Of a DNA stretch of 64,000 nucleotides, positions 24,236 to 35,535 are shown piece after piece (the stretch's first letter is position 1; every line of letters starts with the position of its first letter). This DNA is from Thelonectria olida. Its lineage: Eukaryota; Ascomycota; Sordariomycetes; Hypocreales; Nectriaceae. Under the pieces are notes generated by a model that worked only from the letters and a program-made list of their open reading frames with translations, ran no database searches and was not told where the DNA came from. The stretch is from NCBI GenBank assembly GCA_020736575.1, contig JAGPYM010000009.1, forward strand, positions 868,001-932,000, written 5' to 3'. A program made the position numbers and the translations under genes.

Positions 24236-25441
24236 TTACAACTTGCTCCTAGTACCTTCCACTTCTTCGTTGACCACGGCGACAATGACACAAATGTCGT
24301 CCACCTTGCCGCCATGCCAATTTTCTTGGGGATAGTACTTTTGCACCTCCTTAGCAAAGGGTCCATCGAGTTTGGTGTTGACGCTTGCTCGCTTCGCAGC
24401 TGTGACGATTTCCGTTGCAAGCAAGCTTTGCAGGCTCGCCGTCCTGCCTGCGGAGGCTTCAGGCAACTTGACTAAAGAAGCCAAGTCCTTGGCCACACGG
24501 GCACCGCCAGCTTCCGTATTTATCCAAGCACCGCTCGAGACCAGGACCCGGCTGGCAATTCGCAGAATGTCTTGGTTGAAGAGGTTATCGAGTACTCCGT
24601 CAGTGGCAAAGACGAGCACGTCTCCATGTCGAAGTGCATGTTGAGTGACATCGGCGTCTCGAGGCAAGTCGCTTAGCTGGGCACCACCAAATGCGGCCAT
24701 GCGAGCCGCAACGCTAGGAGGAACGAGAGATAGCTGAAATGGTGTGTTGAAGGCGTGGGTTTGGGGCTCGGAATATGTGTGGACGCCGTTCAAACGCAAT
24801 TGCAAGAACCCAGAGTCACCAAGGTTTGCTACGTCAAGGTTTCCGTCAGCCCCCGCAATAGCCACACATGCCGTACTTCCACCAGCACGCAAGCTACGGT
24901 CCTGACAGATGGCATCGTATCCCCTCTGCATGAGCGTCCTCGCTGTGAGTGGCGGATCGTTGTCGGAGTTGTGCTCGTGGGCTGCAACAGCCATGTAATC
25001 GCAGAAGCCGTGAGAGAAGTCGGCAGGATCGACACCGGAGTCTACCCAGCCGCCAACACCATCTGCGATACCAAAGGCTACTGAGCCGGAGTCGTTGATG
25101 CGGCTGATGAAGAAGGCGTCATGACCGGATTCGGGACGCGCGGAAGGGCGGCGATTGCGCGGGGGCTGGATGCGATTGTAGGGATTAAAGTGAAATACGT
25201 GAGTATTTGGGTCGTAAGGCCGCTCTTTGGCGATGAAAGAGGAGGCTATGTGGTAGGAGAACTTGGGGGCGTTGGATGTGGTCGAGTAGGAATGCGATTT
25301 GGAGCACATTGGTGATGTCAAGGGAGGAAAGAATGCTCGTGAGCAAGATCGTTTTGAAGCTGTCGGTCTCGCAAGCAGACCTTTCGCGGATAATCGCCAA
25401 GAGGTCGTGGCAGTTCGATTGTAAGACACGGCAGAAGCCAT
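24236..25441 (-). CDS. PTC7: PP2C-family protein phosphatase, PTC7-like, mitochondrial
   Basis: A single-exon protein of 401 residues starting at MASAVSYNRTATTSW. The first 60 residues are Ser/Arg-rich without acidic residues, a likely mitochondrial presequence. The metal-dependent phosphatase core follows: ESGHDAFFISR, FGIADGVGGW, GGSTACVAIAG, DVANLGDSGFLQLR, DVLVFATDGVLDNLF and GKVDDICVIVA carry the Asp residues that bind the two metals. The SGHDAFF and DGVGGW pattern is that of Ptc7/Azr1 phosphatases, which in yeast act in the matrix on coenzyme Q biosynthesis. The frame stays open further upstream (to 25774), but the longer leader lacks family features, so I use the internal ATG that gives a clean presequence. 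Confidence 0.9.
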   Translation of the reverse strand: MASAVSYNRTATTSWRLSAKGLLARPTASKRSCSRAFFPPLTSPMCSKSHSYSTTSNAPKFSYHIASSFIAKERPYDPNTHVFHFNPYNRIQPPRNRRPSARPESGHDAFFISRINDSGSVAFGIADGVGGWVDSGVDPADFSHGFCDYMAVAAHEHNSDNDPPLTARTLMQRGYDAICQDRSLRAGGSTACVAIAGADGNLDVANLGDSGFLQLRLNGVHTYSEPQTHAFNTPFQLSLVPPSVAARMAAFGGAQLSDLPRDADVTQHALRHGDVLVFATDGVLDNLFNQDILRIASRVLVSSGAWINTEAGGARVAKDLASLVKLPEASAGRTASLQSLLATEIVTAAKRASVNTKLDGPFAKEVQKYYPQENWHGGKVDDICVIVAVVNEEVEGTRSKL

Positions 25442-26321
25442 AATTCTTGGTCGCAAGACAGAGATTCGTCGATGTTGGCGCAAGGGATGGTGGGAGATGT
25501 GACAAGGGTCGACACAACACCAGATCGGTCGCGGGCACAAGCTCAAATTCAATTGAGAGAAATCACAGAACAAGCATTTTGCGCAACGAGGAGGGAAAAA
25601 ACTGGAATGTCGTGATGGGGAGAGAAAGTGTTGAGTGCGAAGTTGAGAAAGAAAGGGTCCAGTCAGCACTGGTGGCGGCAACCGGTATCTAATCTCACGT
25701 TTTCTTTGGCGCTTGGCAAGGAAGCCGCAGCTTCCATTGGCGAATAGGGCCCTCCGATAACCTTGAATAGCCACTGGAAGCCAGTGAAGCCCTGCGCTCA
25801 GCCACCACTAGCCACTTGCAAGCCACTAATGACAAGCCGCTGACGAGAGAAGCTCACTTTCCACCTACCAAATGACGATGCTGCATGCAAGCTGGGAATC
25901 CCGAGAATGGGCCGCTTCTACTTTTTTTTTCTTCCCCCCCTGGAAACTGGCAGATGCCCCGCGCACGGACCCGATCAGACGCCACGTATTTTGCTCACAT
26001 TCTTGGGCCTAATTACTGCAGATCAACGAAATTCAAAATTCGACCAAAGCAGGTATTTAACAAGATAGGTATGGTCTTATTTCAACATGCTTAATACTGG
26101 GTCTTCTTGCTGATTCGCTCTTATTCTTGCTTCGATGGCAGGCCAGCACATTTCAAACTACATTTTCGTAGGTAAGAGGTATTTGCTTTCCTTCTCGTTG
26201 GACTTGTACGTGCGAAAATCTACTCCGAACGCCGGCAATCAACCACCACCCCGATAAAAATTCTCATGAATCCGTATAAGAGCCCAGCTCGTCTCTTTAC
26301 TCATGCCAATATGTATCTGAT
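25442..26321. other. Intergenic region upstream of PTC7-like gene
   Basis: The 880 bases contain the phosphatase promoter, including one reverse CCAAT box at 25736-25740 and a stretch of repeated AGCCACT-like units at 25769-25843. No gene is supported. Confidence 0.55.
25769..25843. repeat. Degenerate AGCCACT tandem units
   Basis: Six copies of AGCCA(C/G)T, AGCCACC or AGCCGCT within 75 bases, spaced 9-18 bases apart, about 330 bases upstream of the PTC7-like start. Confidence 0.6.
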
Positions 26322-27045
26322 TTACTCGTTTGACTTTACGTCCTCGAGATAGATCTGAATAGGGATGTAGGTTTGAATGATCGTCTGGTTGCCTAGACTT
26401 ATTGTCAGTCATATGTGTTCTCCAGAACTCAAGCATAGTCCATAACAAGAACATACCATCGTAGTGCTTGATCTTCCAGCTCCAGTTTCCAATCGGGCTC
26501 GCAACCCATCCCGGTTTAGCATCTCCGTAGAACAGCTCGTTGAGCTTCTTTTTCTCCTTCTTGATCGAAAAATCCTGCCAGCTGTACGTCTCGTTGGTGC
26601 CAATATCCTTGGTCGTGGGCTGCTCGAGGGTGCGGAACTCTAGGAAGCCGTTTGTGCCAACGAGGCCCAGGGCGTGCTCGACGACGGTCAAGGGCCAGGG
26701 GTTTAGGGTGAAGACCTCGGCGTAGACCTTGTCGCCGACGGCGTTTTTGGTGATTATCATGGATGTTTCTTTGGTGCCGTTGTTGAAGATGCCCATCTGG
26801 TTATGGTCGTCCGAGAGGTACTTGTTATTGATCTGCTTGATTTTCCTATCATTTGTCTCGGTGTTAGTCGCTTCGTTCCCCGTTCAAGCCATGCAAGTGT
26901 GCGCTTACGATTTGATCTTGAGGCGATATCGCCGCTTGTCATCCTGCCTATCGACGACGACAGCTCGGGCGTCGTGAGGGAGGGAGACCGCAGAGACAGC
27001 GGCATTCAGCAGGGCGACGACGGGGAAGATCAAGGAAAACTTCAT
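26322..27045 (-). CDS. Small secreted protein without cysteines
   Basis: Three exons, 26909-27045, 26457-26845 and 26322-26392, giving 198 residues. Residues 1-19 are a signal peptide (MKFSLIFPVVALLNAAVSA). A short pro-segment ends at a dibasic site (DDKRR, about residue 38) that a Kex2-type protease could cut. The mature part alternates hydrophobic and polar residues in a beta-rich pattern (GDKVYAEVFTLNPWP, then NWSWKIKHYDGN, then IIQTYIPIQIYLED). It has four N-glycosylation sequons (NGT, NET, NWS, NQT) and no cysteine. I recognise no family. The last intron was placed at GTATGT..TCTAG because the unspliced reading loses the beta pattern; its end is the least certain. It could be a wall protein, an enzyme or an effector-like protein. 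Confidence 0.75.
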
Positions 27046-28606
27046 TTTGGCCGTGATTTGAGGTATGTTGAAGAGTCTACGAATTGAGAGAATGGTAGAA
27101 ATGGATGTTATATGTAAGTTGTTCGGTATGAACCGTATGGCAACAGCCGTAGGCGAATGCAAAGTAAGAAAACAATGCTGGAAAATAAAGGATGAAGCAA
27201 AAAACGAGCGGAAAGTTCAATACCAGCTTGAACTGAAAAAGGAAGGAAAAAGGAATGACGTGAAGAGAAGAAGGAAAAGAGTGTATCAAAGCGATGCGTT
27301 CATCACAGCGAAAGGCATCTCGACACACAAGGCGGCGGAGAGCGGACGACCACCTTTTTCTCGCCAACGTTAAAGACACTGATCACGGATTATCATGCAC
27401 CTAAAACAAACGTTGGCAAGGTGTTTATTACTTTGATTGTCAAGTTGAAACGCGAAACAGCTGCGTGGTCAAGGTTCCCAGCGCTCTGAAACACAGGCGA
27501 TGCCTGAGTCGCCCGACAAACTGTGTGTTTCTTTGGGAGGGTTGCAGACATCGCGCCGCAGGGAATGTAAGGTTAACTCCGCAGCGCCTGACTCTTTCAT
27601 CCTTATAATTTTGATGTAGAGGTCGGTGAGTGCATGTGTTGTGAGACATCATCATGGTAGTGGGTTTCAACACCTCACCACATAATCATGATGCGTTTGG
27701 ATGCGACGGCAGTGAATCCAAGATGATGCCCTTTCATCTCGTCTGCCATATGCCCCCGCTATTGAGGTTTATTCGCTGTTAAAAGGTTCATGCAAAGGTG
27801 CACATCATGGCTAATCTATCCCACGAACCGTCTGACCTTGGGTGACGGTCGTAGGAGGACGGTACCTCGGAACTTGTCGTCTGAACTTCTTGTCTCATGA
27901 CAGCCGAAGAATAGACATCTATCTTAGCATAGCTTATTTCTTAAATATGGCATATGACGGAACAAGATCAACCTTTCTACGGCCGATCCCCCTTGACAGC
28001 TGAGCCATCTGCATTCCAACGGCCCTTTCAACAGGCTCGCCATCACTCTTCTCAGTGGTGTAACCCCTTGTACCACCGGTCCATGGAATTTTATTCCCCT
28101 CTCGCGAGAAATGCCACTCTTTGCTTGTAGTCTCGGCATTTATATTTCTTCCCGCCTTCACGGTGGCTCTTCAGGGTAGCTCTACTGAGTGTTGACCTCT
28201 TGTACCCGTTGAAGGCCATCTTCGTCTTTCCTTGTGCGGTACACGATCCTCATGCTGTTGAATGCATCAAATGGACCATCTTGACTAACTTAGGTGCCGT
28301 TAGCCGAGGCTCGAGTATGACATGAGGGTGGCTTTGGGCTGTTCTATTCCTTGCTTCCCAGCGAACCTTTACCAAAAAGCTACGAGCCTCATTCCGGGGC
28401 GATGATTACTCCTCAATCCGAAAGTAACTAGAACTCTGTGGAAAGTCCTTGGGACGATCAAAGCTGAGTGCTACTTCTGTCTCACGCTTCGCAGCGCAGT
28501 GATTGTTCCTCTGGTAGTCATCGGCCCGAGTATATAATGCTCACAGAAGAGACTTCCTTAGTTTTCCCCAACTCTGATCTTGTGTTATCATCCTCAAACT
28601 ACCACT
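27046..28606. other. Intergenic region between two secreted-protein genes
   Basis: About 1.56 kb between divergent starts of two small secreted-protein genes. The left end is purine-rich on the plus strand. Short frames at 27065-27379 and 27924-28161 overlap one another on both strands and are unrecognised. It should hold both promoters. Confidence 0.5.
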
Positions 28607-28928
28607 ATGCGCATCCAAGTCTTGCTTCTCATCTCGTCGGGCGGCCCAGTTGCTGCTGCTGCTTTCCGCTACCAATATGCGTCGACAGTATGTACACCAG
28701 CCACCATTTGTGTCGATGGCATCAACGAGTGTGGCCAACCGTGGGGAGGGTAGGCTATTGCTCTATTTCCTTGCCCGGTTTTTCTCTTTGAACTGACTAG
28801 CGAACTATGTGTCTAGGTGCTATGATGTCTGCAGACCAATGGGCGCGCCCACGAAGCCGCCCTGCTCCACGGTCACTCCGCGTCCTACCACAACGTGCTG
28901 GCAGAATGCTGGGCCGGTTGTGACCTGA
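28607..28928 (+). CDS. Small cysteine-rich secreted protein
   Basis: Two exons, 28607-28749 and 28817-28928 (67-nt intron, GTAGGC..CTGAC..TAG, phase 2), giving 84 residues; neither exon alone stands out. Residues 1-19 form a signal peptide (MRIQVLLLIS, then Gly/Pro, then an Ala run). The mature part holds seven cysteines. The core reads TICVDGINECGQPWGGC across the splice site and continues YDVCRP; a Pro/Thr-rich tail with two more cysteines follows. I recall similar CVDGINECG-type small secreted proteins in other filamentous fungi but know no function or family name. An odd number of cysteines suggests one free thiol or a dimer. Size and cysteine content fit effector-like or wall-associated proteins. 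The start is the only ATG that gives a signal peptide. Confidence 0.8.
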
Positions 28929-29147
28929 ATGATATATCATTGGTATTGCAAGAATATGGAAGCTGGGTTTGGCGTGGGTGAAGTGCGTGTCAAGTCGGCC
29001 ATTAAGCGTCACAAGACCGTGTTCGTTCAGTCCTTCACCATTTCTGTAAAGTGAATCTTCTTAGACAAATTGCCAATTTTTCTCCATCATATGCACCTAT
29101 TTTACATATCCCATCCATTGTCTTCATTGCCCCAAAGACAACCACGA

Positions 29148-30651
29148 CTAGTAGTATGCATTCGCAGGCGTGTTTGGACTCTTCGAATAGTCCCCAGCTG
29201 TGCCAGGAAAGGCCCCGACCAAACTCGACGGCCCACCCTTGATCTCATCATCTGAACTCAGGTCGTTCCCAAATTCATCGTCTTCTTCTGGTGGCGCCCG
29301 CATACCCTCGAGCACATCCCTGTCGAGAGTCGGAGGCTCGTATGGTTTGAGCGTATGTATCTCGCGGCCGGAGGGCATCTTGGAGAGAAGTGAGTTGATT
29401 GGGGGTATGGCTCGCGAGTTTATCTGTGATTGACGAGTTAGCCTGATATCTTAAGGGTGGATTCTCGAGTCTTACTGTGTCATTAATCTTGTTCCATTTG
29501 GCATCAAGCATCTCTAACACGCGAATTTCCTCCAACTTGCCGGCATCCGCGCCCCAAGCCGCCTCCTTTTCGACCCGTCGATCTTCTCTCTTCTCTGCAA
29601 GATCCTTTTTGAACCGACTGAAGCTCAGTCCCTTCTTGATATCTTTCACTTCTAAACCAAGCTCCTGAAGTCCTGCTCGAGCCCAAGCGATTCCCTCAGC
29701 CGCCTCACCGCCCAACTCAGCATCAATCCCAAAGAACCGACATGCGCGAGCTCGACTTGTTCGACGAAGGTCGTCCATGTACTTGAGAAGACCCGAGTTA
29801 ATCTTGCTGTTGGCTGAAGCTGCTGAACCGCATAGTGAGGCTGCCTTGGCTGCATGTTCTGATGCAGCTAGACATAGGCGGGCATAGAGATGAGCGCGGA
29901 CTTTAGGAATATCCGGAGCCTTGTACATCCACTCCTTGTCATTCTTGTTCCGATCCTGAGCCATCATGGCTGGATACGGGTCGTCCTTGAGGACGGCAAG
30001 TAGCGTTGCTTCGGCAAGGGTCAAACATGATAGGGCGCGAGCAGTTGCTGGCGAGACATCGGCGCAGGGGGGGCTCCTTGTTATATGTTCTCCCCGATTG
30101 GCAAGATAATCGTATACAGAAGCAGCTTCAAGCAAACTCTTTGTGGCCGAAGTGATGGCAGCAGCTCGCTCCTGGGTCCCCAGAAACTCCCTGTTGGTCG
30201 AATATAGAGGCTGCAGGAACGATCTGGCCGTCAAGACATGTGAGAAGCCTAGCGTCGAGAGCACAAAGAAAATCTCATGTTCCAGAGACAGAATCTTGAT
30301 GCGAGCTCTCTCCCGGCCAGGCACAAGCTCGCCTGACAGTGTAGGTCTCCACTCGATGTCTGGTGTCGACTTGAGAATGACACTGATGAAGTCCCTGCCA
30401 GCAAGACTTTTGCTGCTCAGGCCATCGTCAACTGCCAAGAGATACGGGATATACTCGTTTATACTCGAAATCGCAGTGCTAAGGTTTGAGATTTGAGAAC
30501 TCGGTGGCAGTCGCTTGTGCTTCTTGAGCGTGTCTCGGACGACCCCGCGATAAGTGCTGGCGTTGAGGGGCAGTGACGGATGCGAGTCGCAGCTGAAGCT
30601 GGATGAGAAGGAAAAGGCGGAAGTCGTGGGGAGAACAAACGGGAACGGCAT
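29148..30651 (-). CDS. palC: pH-response regulator PalC (BRO1 domain)
   Basis: Two exons, 29476-30651 and 29148-29423 (52-nt intron, GTAAGA..GCTAAC..CAG, phase 0), giving 483 residues. PalC is a plasma-membrane/ESCRT-linked component of the fungal Pal/Rim ambient-pH pathway that leads to PacC processing. The N-terminus [19 protein letters not shown] and the block [19 protein letters not shown] match PalC as I know it. The BRO1-type helical domain follows, with [29 protein letters not shown] and [16 protein letters not shown]. The last exon gives [21 protein letters not shown] and an acidic tail. The ATG at 30651 is chosen over an upstream TTG. Divergent from ALG6 with 332 bases between starts. 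Confidence 0.93.
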
Positions 30652-30983
30652 ATTCAAAACCAGGTCAGTAAAACACGGAAAACGAAGGCTGCAAGCTTGG
30701 AAAGGGAGAAATCGATGATACTCCCCTCTGCCAAGCTCATGATGGCTGCTGATCCCAGTGCATCATAGTACAGTGCACAAACCATGAAAAAACACAGTAC
30801 GTGGCCAAGGCCGCCGGGGTTGTTCCGAATCCAGGTAGCTCATGGCCGACGTTGAGCGAGCATCGAGCTCCACCAAAATTTGGCAGGGGTAGCTGACGTT
30901 AATTACAGAACCGCCAGCACGGCGCATTCACACTCCTTGATGAAGTTCACGTGTCCCTTCGAACCATCATACCCGCGGTGACA
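30652..30983. promoter_or_regulatory. Shared palC / ALG6 promoter region
   Basis: The 332 bases between divergent starts must contain both core promoters. A CACGTG E-box lies at about 30949-30954. No frame is supported. Confidence 0.55.
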
Positions 30984-32815
30984 ATGGCTGGGCCTTCACC
31001 GTCGCCGCACAAGCCCCGGCGCAAGACTGCGAAGCCCGGTAAAGCCTCCAGCAGGTTCGTTCGCTCTGAACCGCTGGTGAGGACACCGGCATTCCCGCTC
31101 GCTTCTTTCCTCTGGCCGGCGCGCACCTCGTCGTCGCAATGGGAGGTGTTGCCGGCGATTCTCATGGTGGTTGGGCTCTTTAGATGGGCTGCAGGTCTTT
31201 GGGGATACTCTGGTAGGACTAACACTCGGGGTTATGGCCATGCATCCGTCTTACTAACACCGTCACCGCAGGTTTCCAGAAACCCCCTATGTTTGGCGAC
31301 TACGAGGCCCAGCGTCACTGGATGGAGCTCACCACACACCTACCCATCTCGCAATGGTACTTCCACGACCTCCAATGGTGGGGGCTCGACTATCCTCCCC
31401 TCACTGCGTACCATAGCTGGCTTCTCGGCAAGATTGGCGCCCTCATCGACCCGTCATGGTTCACCCTCTTCGCTTCCCGAGGCTCCGAAGATGCAAACCT
31501 CAAGATCTTTATGAGAGCGACCGTCATCGTTTCCGAGTACCTTGTATATATTCCCGCCGTCACCGTATTTGTACGACGATACAGCCGCCTCCAAGGTGTT
31601 GCGCCATGGACTGCTTCTGTTGCTTTGGTTGCAATCCTCATGCAGCCTTCGACCATTCTCATCGATCACGTTCACTTCCAATACAATACTATCATGCTCG
31701 GCCTCGTCGTTGCCAGCATGTCAAGCATGCTTGCGGAGCGCTACATGTGGGCTGCTGTCTTCTTTGTCGGAGCATTGGGCTTTAAGCAGATGGCGTTGTA
31801 CTATGCCTTCAGCGTCTTCTCGTATCTTCTAGGACGGTGCCTTGTGCCCAGACTCAACATTACCCGATTCTTTGGCATCGCCCTTGTTACCATCATTGCC
31901 TTTGCGGTCTTGATCCTGCCCATGATTCTCGGGACGCTGTACGACACGAGCCAGGGCATTGACTCACGGCCAGACTTTGATGGGCCAGCACCGCCTCTTC
32001 CTTTGTTCCCTTGGATCGCCGATTATCTTGACACCGAGGCATACTACTATCCCATCATCGAGCAATTGATTCAAATGGTTCATCGAGTCTTCCCCTTCGC
32101 CCGCGGACTGTTTGAGGACAAGGTCGCCAACTTCTGGTGCGCAGCCAACGTCGTCATCAAACTCCGCAACTATCCCGTTGATCTTCTTCAGAAGGCAGCA
32201 CTCGGCGCTACTCTCCTCGCCATTATACCCCCGAACGTGATCCTATTCCTGCGGCCGCGGAAAACTACAATGCCTTATGCGTTCGCCGCCACAGCTTGGG
32301 GTTTCTTCCTCTTCAGCTACCAGGTTCATGAGAAGAGCGTGCTTCTTCCTCTGATGCCTATGACGTTGCTCCTCGCAGGAAAGCAGGGGCTTGAACCAAG
32401 CACTCGAGCTTGGGTAGGTTTTGCCAACCTTTTGGGCGCCTGGACCATGTTCCCGTTGCTTCGTCGCGTGGATCTCCGAGTCCCATACACGGTCTTGACT
32501 CTGCTTTGGGCATACCTTCTTGGCCTTCCACCAACGTCTTTGAGCGCTTTCTTCCGAGAAGGACAGAAGAAGACTGCGACTCAATGGGGCACTGCGCTTT
32601 TGCACTGGTCTTTCTACACGTGCATGGGTATCTGGCACGTGGTCCACGCATTCGTCGAGCCGCCGATGGACAAGCCCGATCTCTGGACCGTGGCAAACGT
32701 GGGTGTTGGAGTGACAGGCTTCGTCATCTGCTATTTGTGGTGTTTGTGGAGGCTGGTGCAGGAGAGCGACTTCTTCTCGGTCCTGGCAACGACGAAGAAG
32801 GCTAAGACGCAATAA
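30984..32815 (+). CDS. ALG6: Dolichyl-P-Glc:Man9GlcNAc2-PP-dolichol alpha-1,3-glucosyltransferase
   Basis: Two exons, 30984-31212 and 31272-32815 (59-nt intron, branch TTACTAAC, phase 1), giving 590 residues. Alg6 adds the first glucose to the lipid-linked oligosaccharide in the ER lumen during N-glycan precursor assembly. Marks: a basic cytosolic N-terminus and first membrane helix (LPAILMVVGLFRWAAGL), then the family signature MFGDYEAQRHWMELT with the acidic residue expected in the active site, WYFHDLQWWGLDYPPLTAYHSW, and DHVHFQYN. About a dozen hydrophobic segments follow, with QVHEKSVLLPLMP near residue 440. It resembles Alg6 more than Alg8 by the QWYF and LDYPPL blocks. The start is the ATG at 30984. 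Confidence 0.94.
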
Positions 32816-35535
32816 TTAACCAAAACTTCGTCATATAGAGCATATCAGAATAAAGAAAAGCGATGATTTCAAGTCATTGATTGTACCTGAACATGGCTTT
32901 CATTCAACCTTCTTTGGTGCTTGGCCTCCTGGTGAGTGCTGAACAACTCGAGCAGCTTTTGTCTGCAATGGAGTGATGAGTTGGGGGACGGACGGGTCCA
33001 ATACGAAAGAACCCCCGTAGTAAGCAGGAAGTGCTGACAACCTACGGCTCTCCGAATAAGCCAAGCTTAAAAATTCAAGCCGGATTTTTACGTTGCCGGC
33101 CAGCTGACGTTGGCCCTACCATCATGAACAGTGATCTGGCTTGCCCTGTACGAACGGCAGAAGCTTATCCTTCAGGCCTCCCATGAATTGGTGAGCCCTA
33201 TGGATACAGAGGATGCGCCCAAGCCCTAGTCAAGTCATCTTTGCAGAATAAAATTTGTTCGAGCCAGCCACTGCAACGCCATGTCTTTGACTTCGCTGTC
33301 ATGCTGGCGGTTTGATAGGGCCTGTCGATGGACTTCGGGTGTGGCTTTGGCTAGTCGTCGATAATAACCGGTCGATGAAATTGGCTGCTTGCGCGGGGCC
33401 GCCAGCAAAAATGTGGAGAGTTCTTGAGAAGGACAGGGAAAAATTAGCGAGCAAAGCCTGTGAAAGGGGCGATGAGCATCTCTTTACTGTACTTGCTTTT
33501 CATGTACGAGTATTGTAGATTAATGCAATGAATCCGTCTCTTCATTTAATTTATGCAATGTTGATGCAAGCTTTGCCCCAGTCCGGATGCTGTACCTGAG
33601 GGCACTTGGAAGTCGCGACCGGGGTGATATACACTCAACTAATAAGCGTAAATGGCCAATAGCGTCCACTTTATCTCGACCTACTTCAAGCCTTCTCCCC
33701 CATTCACCACCTCCATCCCATTCCCATTTGGACTTCAATCATCAAGCCACCGCATCTACCGGCACTTTTTTTTTTTTTTTTTTTTCCGCCTCTTACTCCT
33801 TGTATGTCGAAAATCCCCCGCAGCAGTCTCGAGAAGGCATCAGGAATAGACTTTGCTATCGATTCCAGACCGCCGCCCCACTGCAAGCTCGATGAATGAG
33901 AAGAAGAGCCGTTGACCTCAATCCATCACTACCGGATAATCTCGATCAGCTCTCAAGGGAAGGAACGGAGACTCGAATCCGTACAAACGGTGGAGGAAGA
34001 GAGCGGCGCAGGCGCAAACTCCAAATCGCAACGACAAAGAAGATACCTGACGGGACCCATTGGTGGTCCTGACGTTGCATTTTCTGTCCTTTCGGGCTCC
34101 CCACCCTCTGATCTCCCCCGGTGCTGTTTACGGCAGGTATCTACGAATACTTTTGTATCCCTTGCTCGGCCATAATATCAAGGTTACTACTCCTGCATTG
34201 CATCTGCATCTGCATCTGCATGGGCGTCCGCCCCGCCTGTGCCAGTTGTCCGCCTCGACGAGCTGGACACAGCAAGCGAGCTGGTCTCCCACTCACCAGG
34301 TTGTCCGGTCCCAGCCACTGGCTCTGTTGGATCAATTGAAACAAATTTGGAGAAACAAACTTCATATTCTTTGCCACGTCTTGCATGGGTTTGTTTCCCT
34401 GCCAGTGTCACATGGGCCGCTTCTTTCCACCCTTTCTGCACCAACACCTTGACCAAATGCGTCCAAGGGCTCGCCCAGCCTTTCTTTCATGCAAGATAGA
34501 ACTCTCGGACTCAAGCACGAGCGGCATGTCGTTCCGCCCCAACGTTCGCCGCGGCGCTGGACCACCACCTCCGAACAAGGTTGGCATAGGCTGTGTCTTG
34601 GATGTGCAGTACAGCCTGACAAGGCTGGTGCTTACTGCCAAGCTGCGCTAATTAGCATGCATTACCGAGAAAAAAGTGCTGACTGTATCCAGAAAATATG
34701 TTGTTGGCACTCACTCCTGACCAACGGCCTCTTGTCCCGTGTCAGTCTCTCTTTGCCAGATCTAGACCAACATGCTCCGTCAAGGCGACATCACCCACTC
34801 ATCCTCACCAGTGTCCGTGCCTTTCCAGAGCCCAAGTCCCATTATGATCCAGGCTCTTGGTTCGTGAAGCTTACGAAGTAGTGGAACTTCTCGTTCACAT
34901 CACGACCAACGGCTCCAGCCCGGGCCTTGATTCAACAAAGATGCCTTTGCTCCGGGCCAAGTCGCCATGGATACGCACATGGCTAAAGGGCGCCCGGGCT
35001 AGAACTGATCAGCGAGGTTTCTTTGTCTTGGTGGCAGACTGACAGTGTCTTCCTGCACTATACCGGCCCTTCTTGAGACCTCGGGCTGGTTGCATCCCTC
35101 GGCTTGCCATTGCAACCTCCACCAGACCAGCAGCGCCCCAATCCGCCCTCTGCTCCTTGTCCAGTGAGAGCCGTATCCATCATCCATCGGCGGTCAAGTC
35201 CGTGTTTCTCAGCCCCCAACTGCGAGATGACGGCGTTGGCCAATGTATTTTGGCTCTTGGCTGTCATCCTCCCCACACCATCTTTGTCCAATCTTGTATG
35301 TGCATACCCTGCTCGTACAGTAACTAGTCCAACTCTCTCCCCTCTTGGTGGTATTACCAAGTACCTGGCCAAAGAAAGAAATGAGCATGCATTATTATTC
35401 AGCCAGGTCCCTCATCTCTTCGTGCTCCCCACGTTGTGTGCTTTCCTTTCCTTTAATTGTATTCGTACTCACATCTTAATTCCCCGACTCGCTTGTATCA
35501 TCAAACCATCTCTGGAAAGAGAAAACACATTTGCA
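32816..35535. other. Long intergenic region, no supported gene
   Basis: About 2.7 kb. It holds an 18-20 base T run near 33768-33785, a TGCATC hexanucleotide repeat at 34194-34222, and many overlapping frames on both strands around 34060-34880, none recognisable. The final 430 bases are open in frame with the next gene (see its alternative start at 35227). Confidence 0.5.
34194..34222 (+). repeat. TGCATC hexanucleotide repeat
   Basis: About four and a half tandem copies of TGCATC (first copy imperfect) in non-coding DNA. Confidence 0.85.

Noticed and set aside
25442..25774. Upstream extension of the PTC7-like protein by 111 residues
   Set aside because: Rich in Cys, His and Pro with no presequence features; the internal ATG gives a normal mitochondrial leader.
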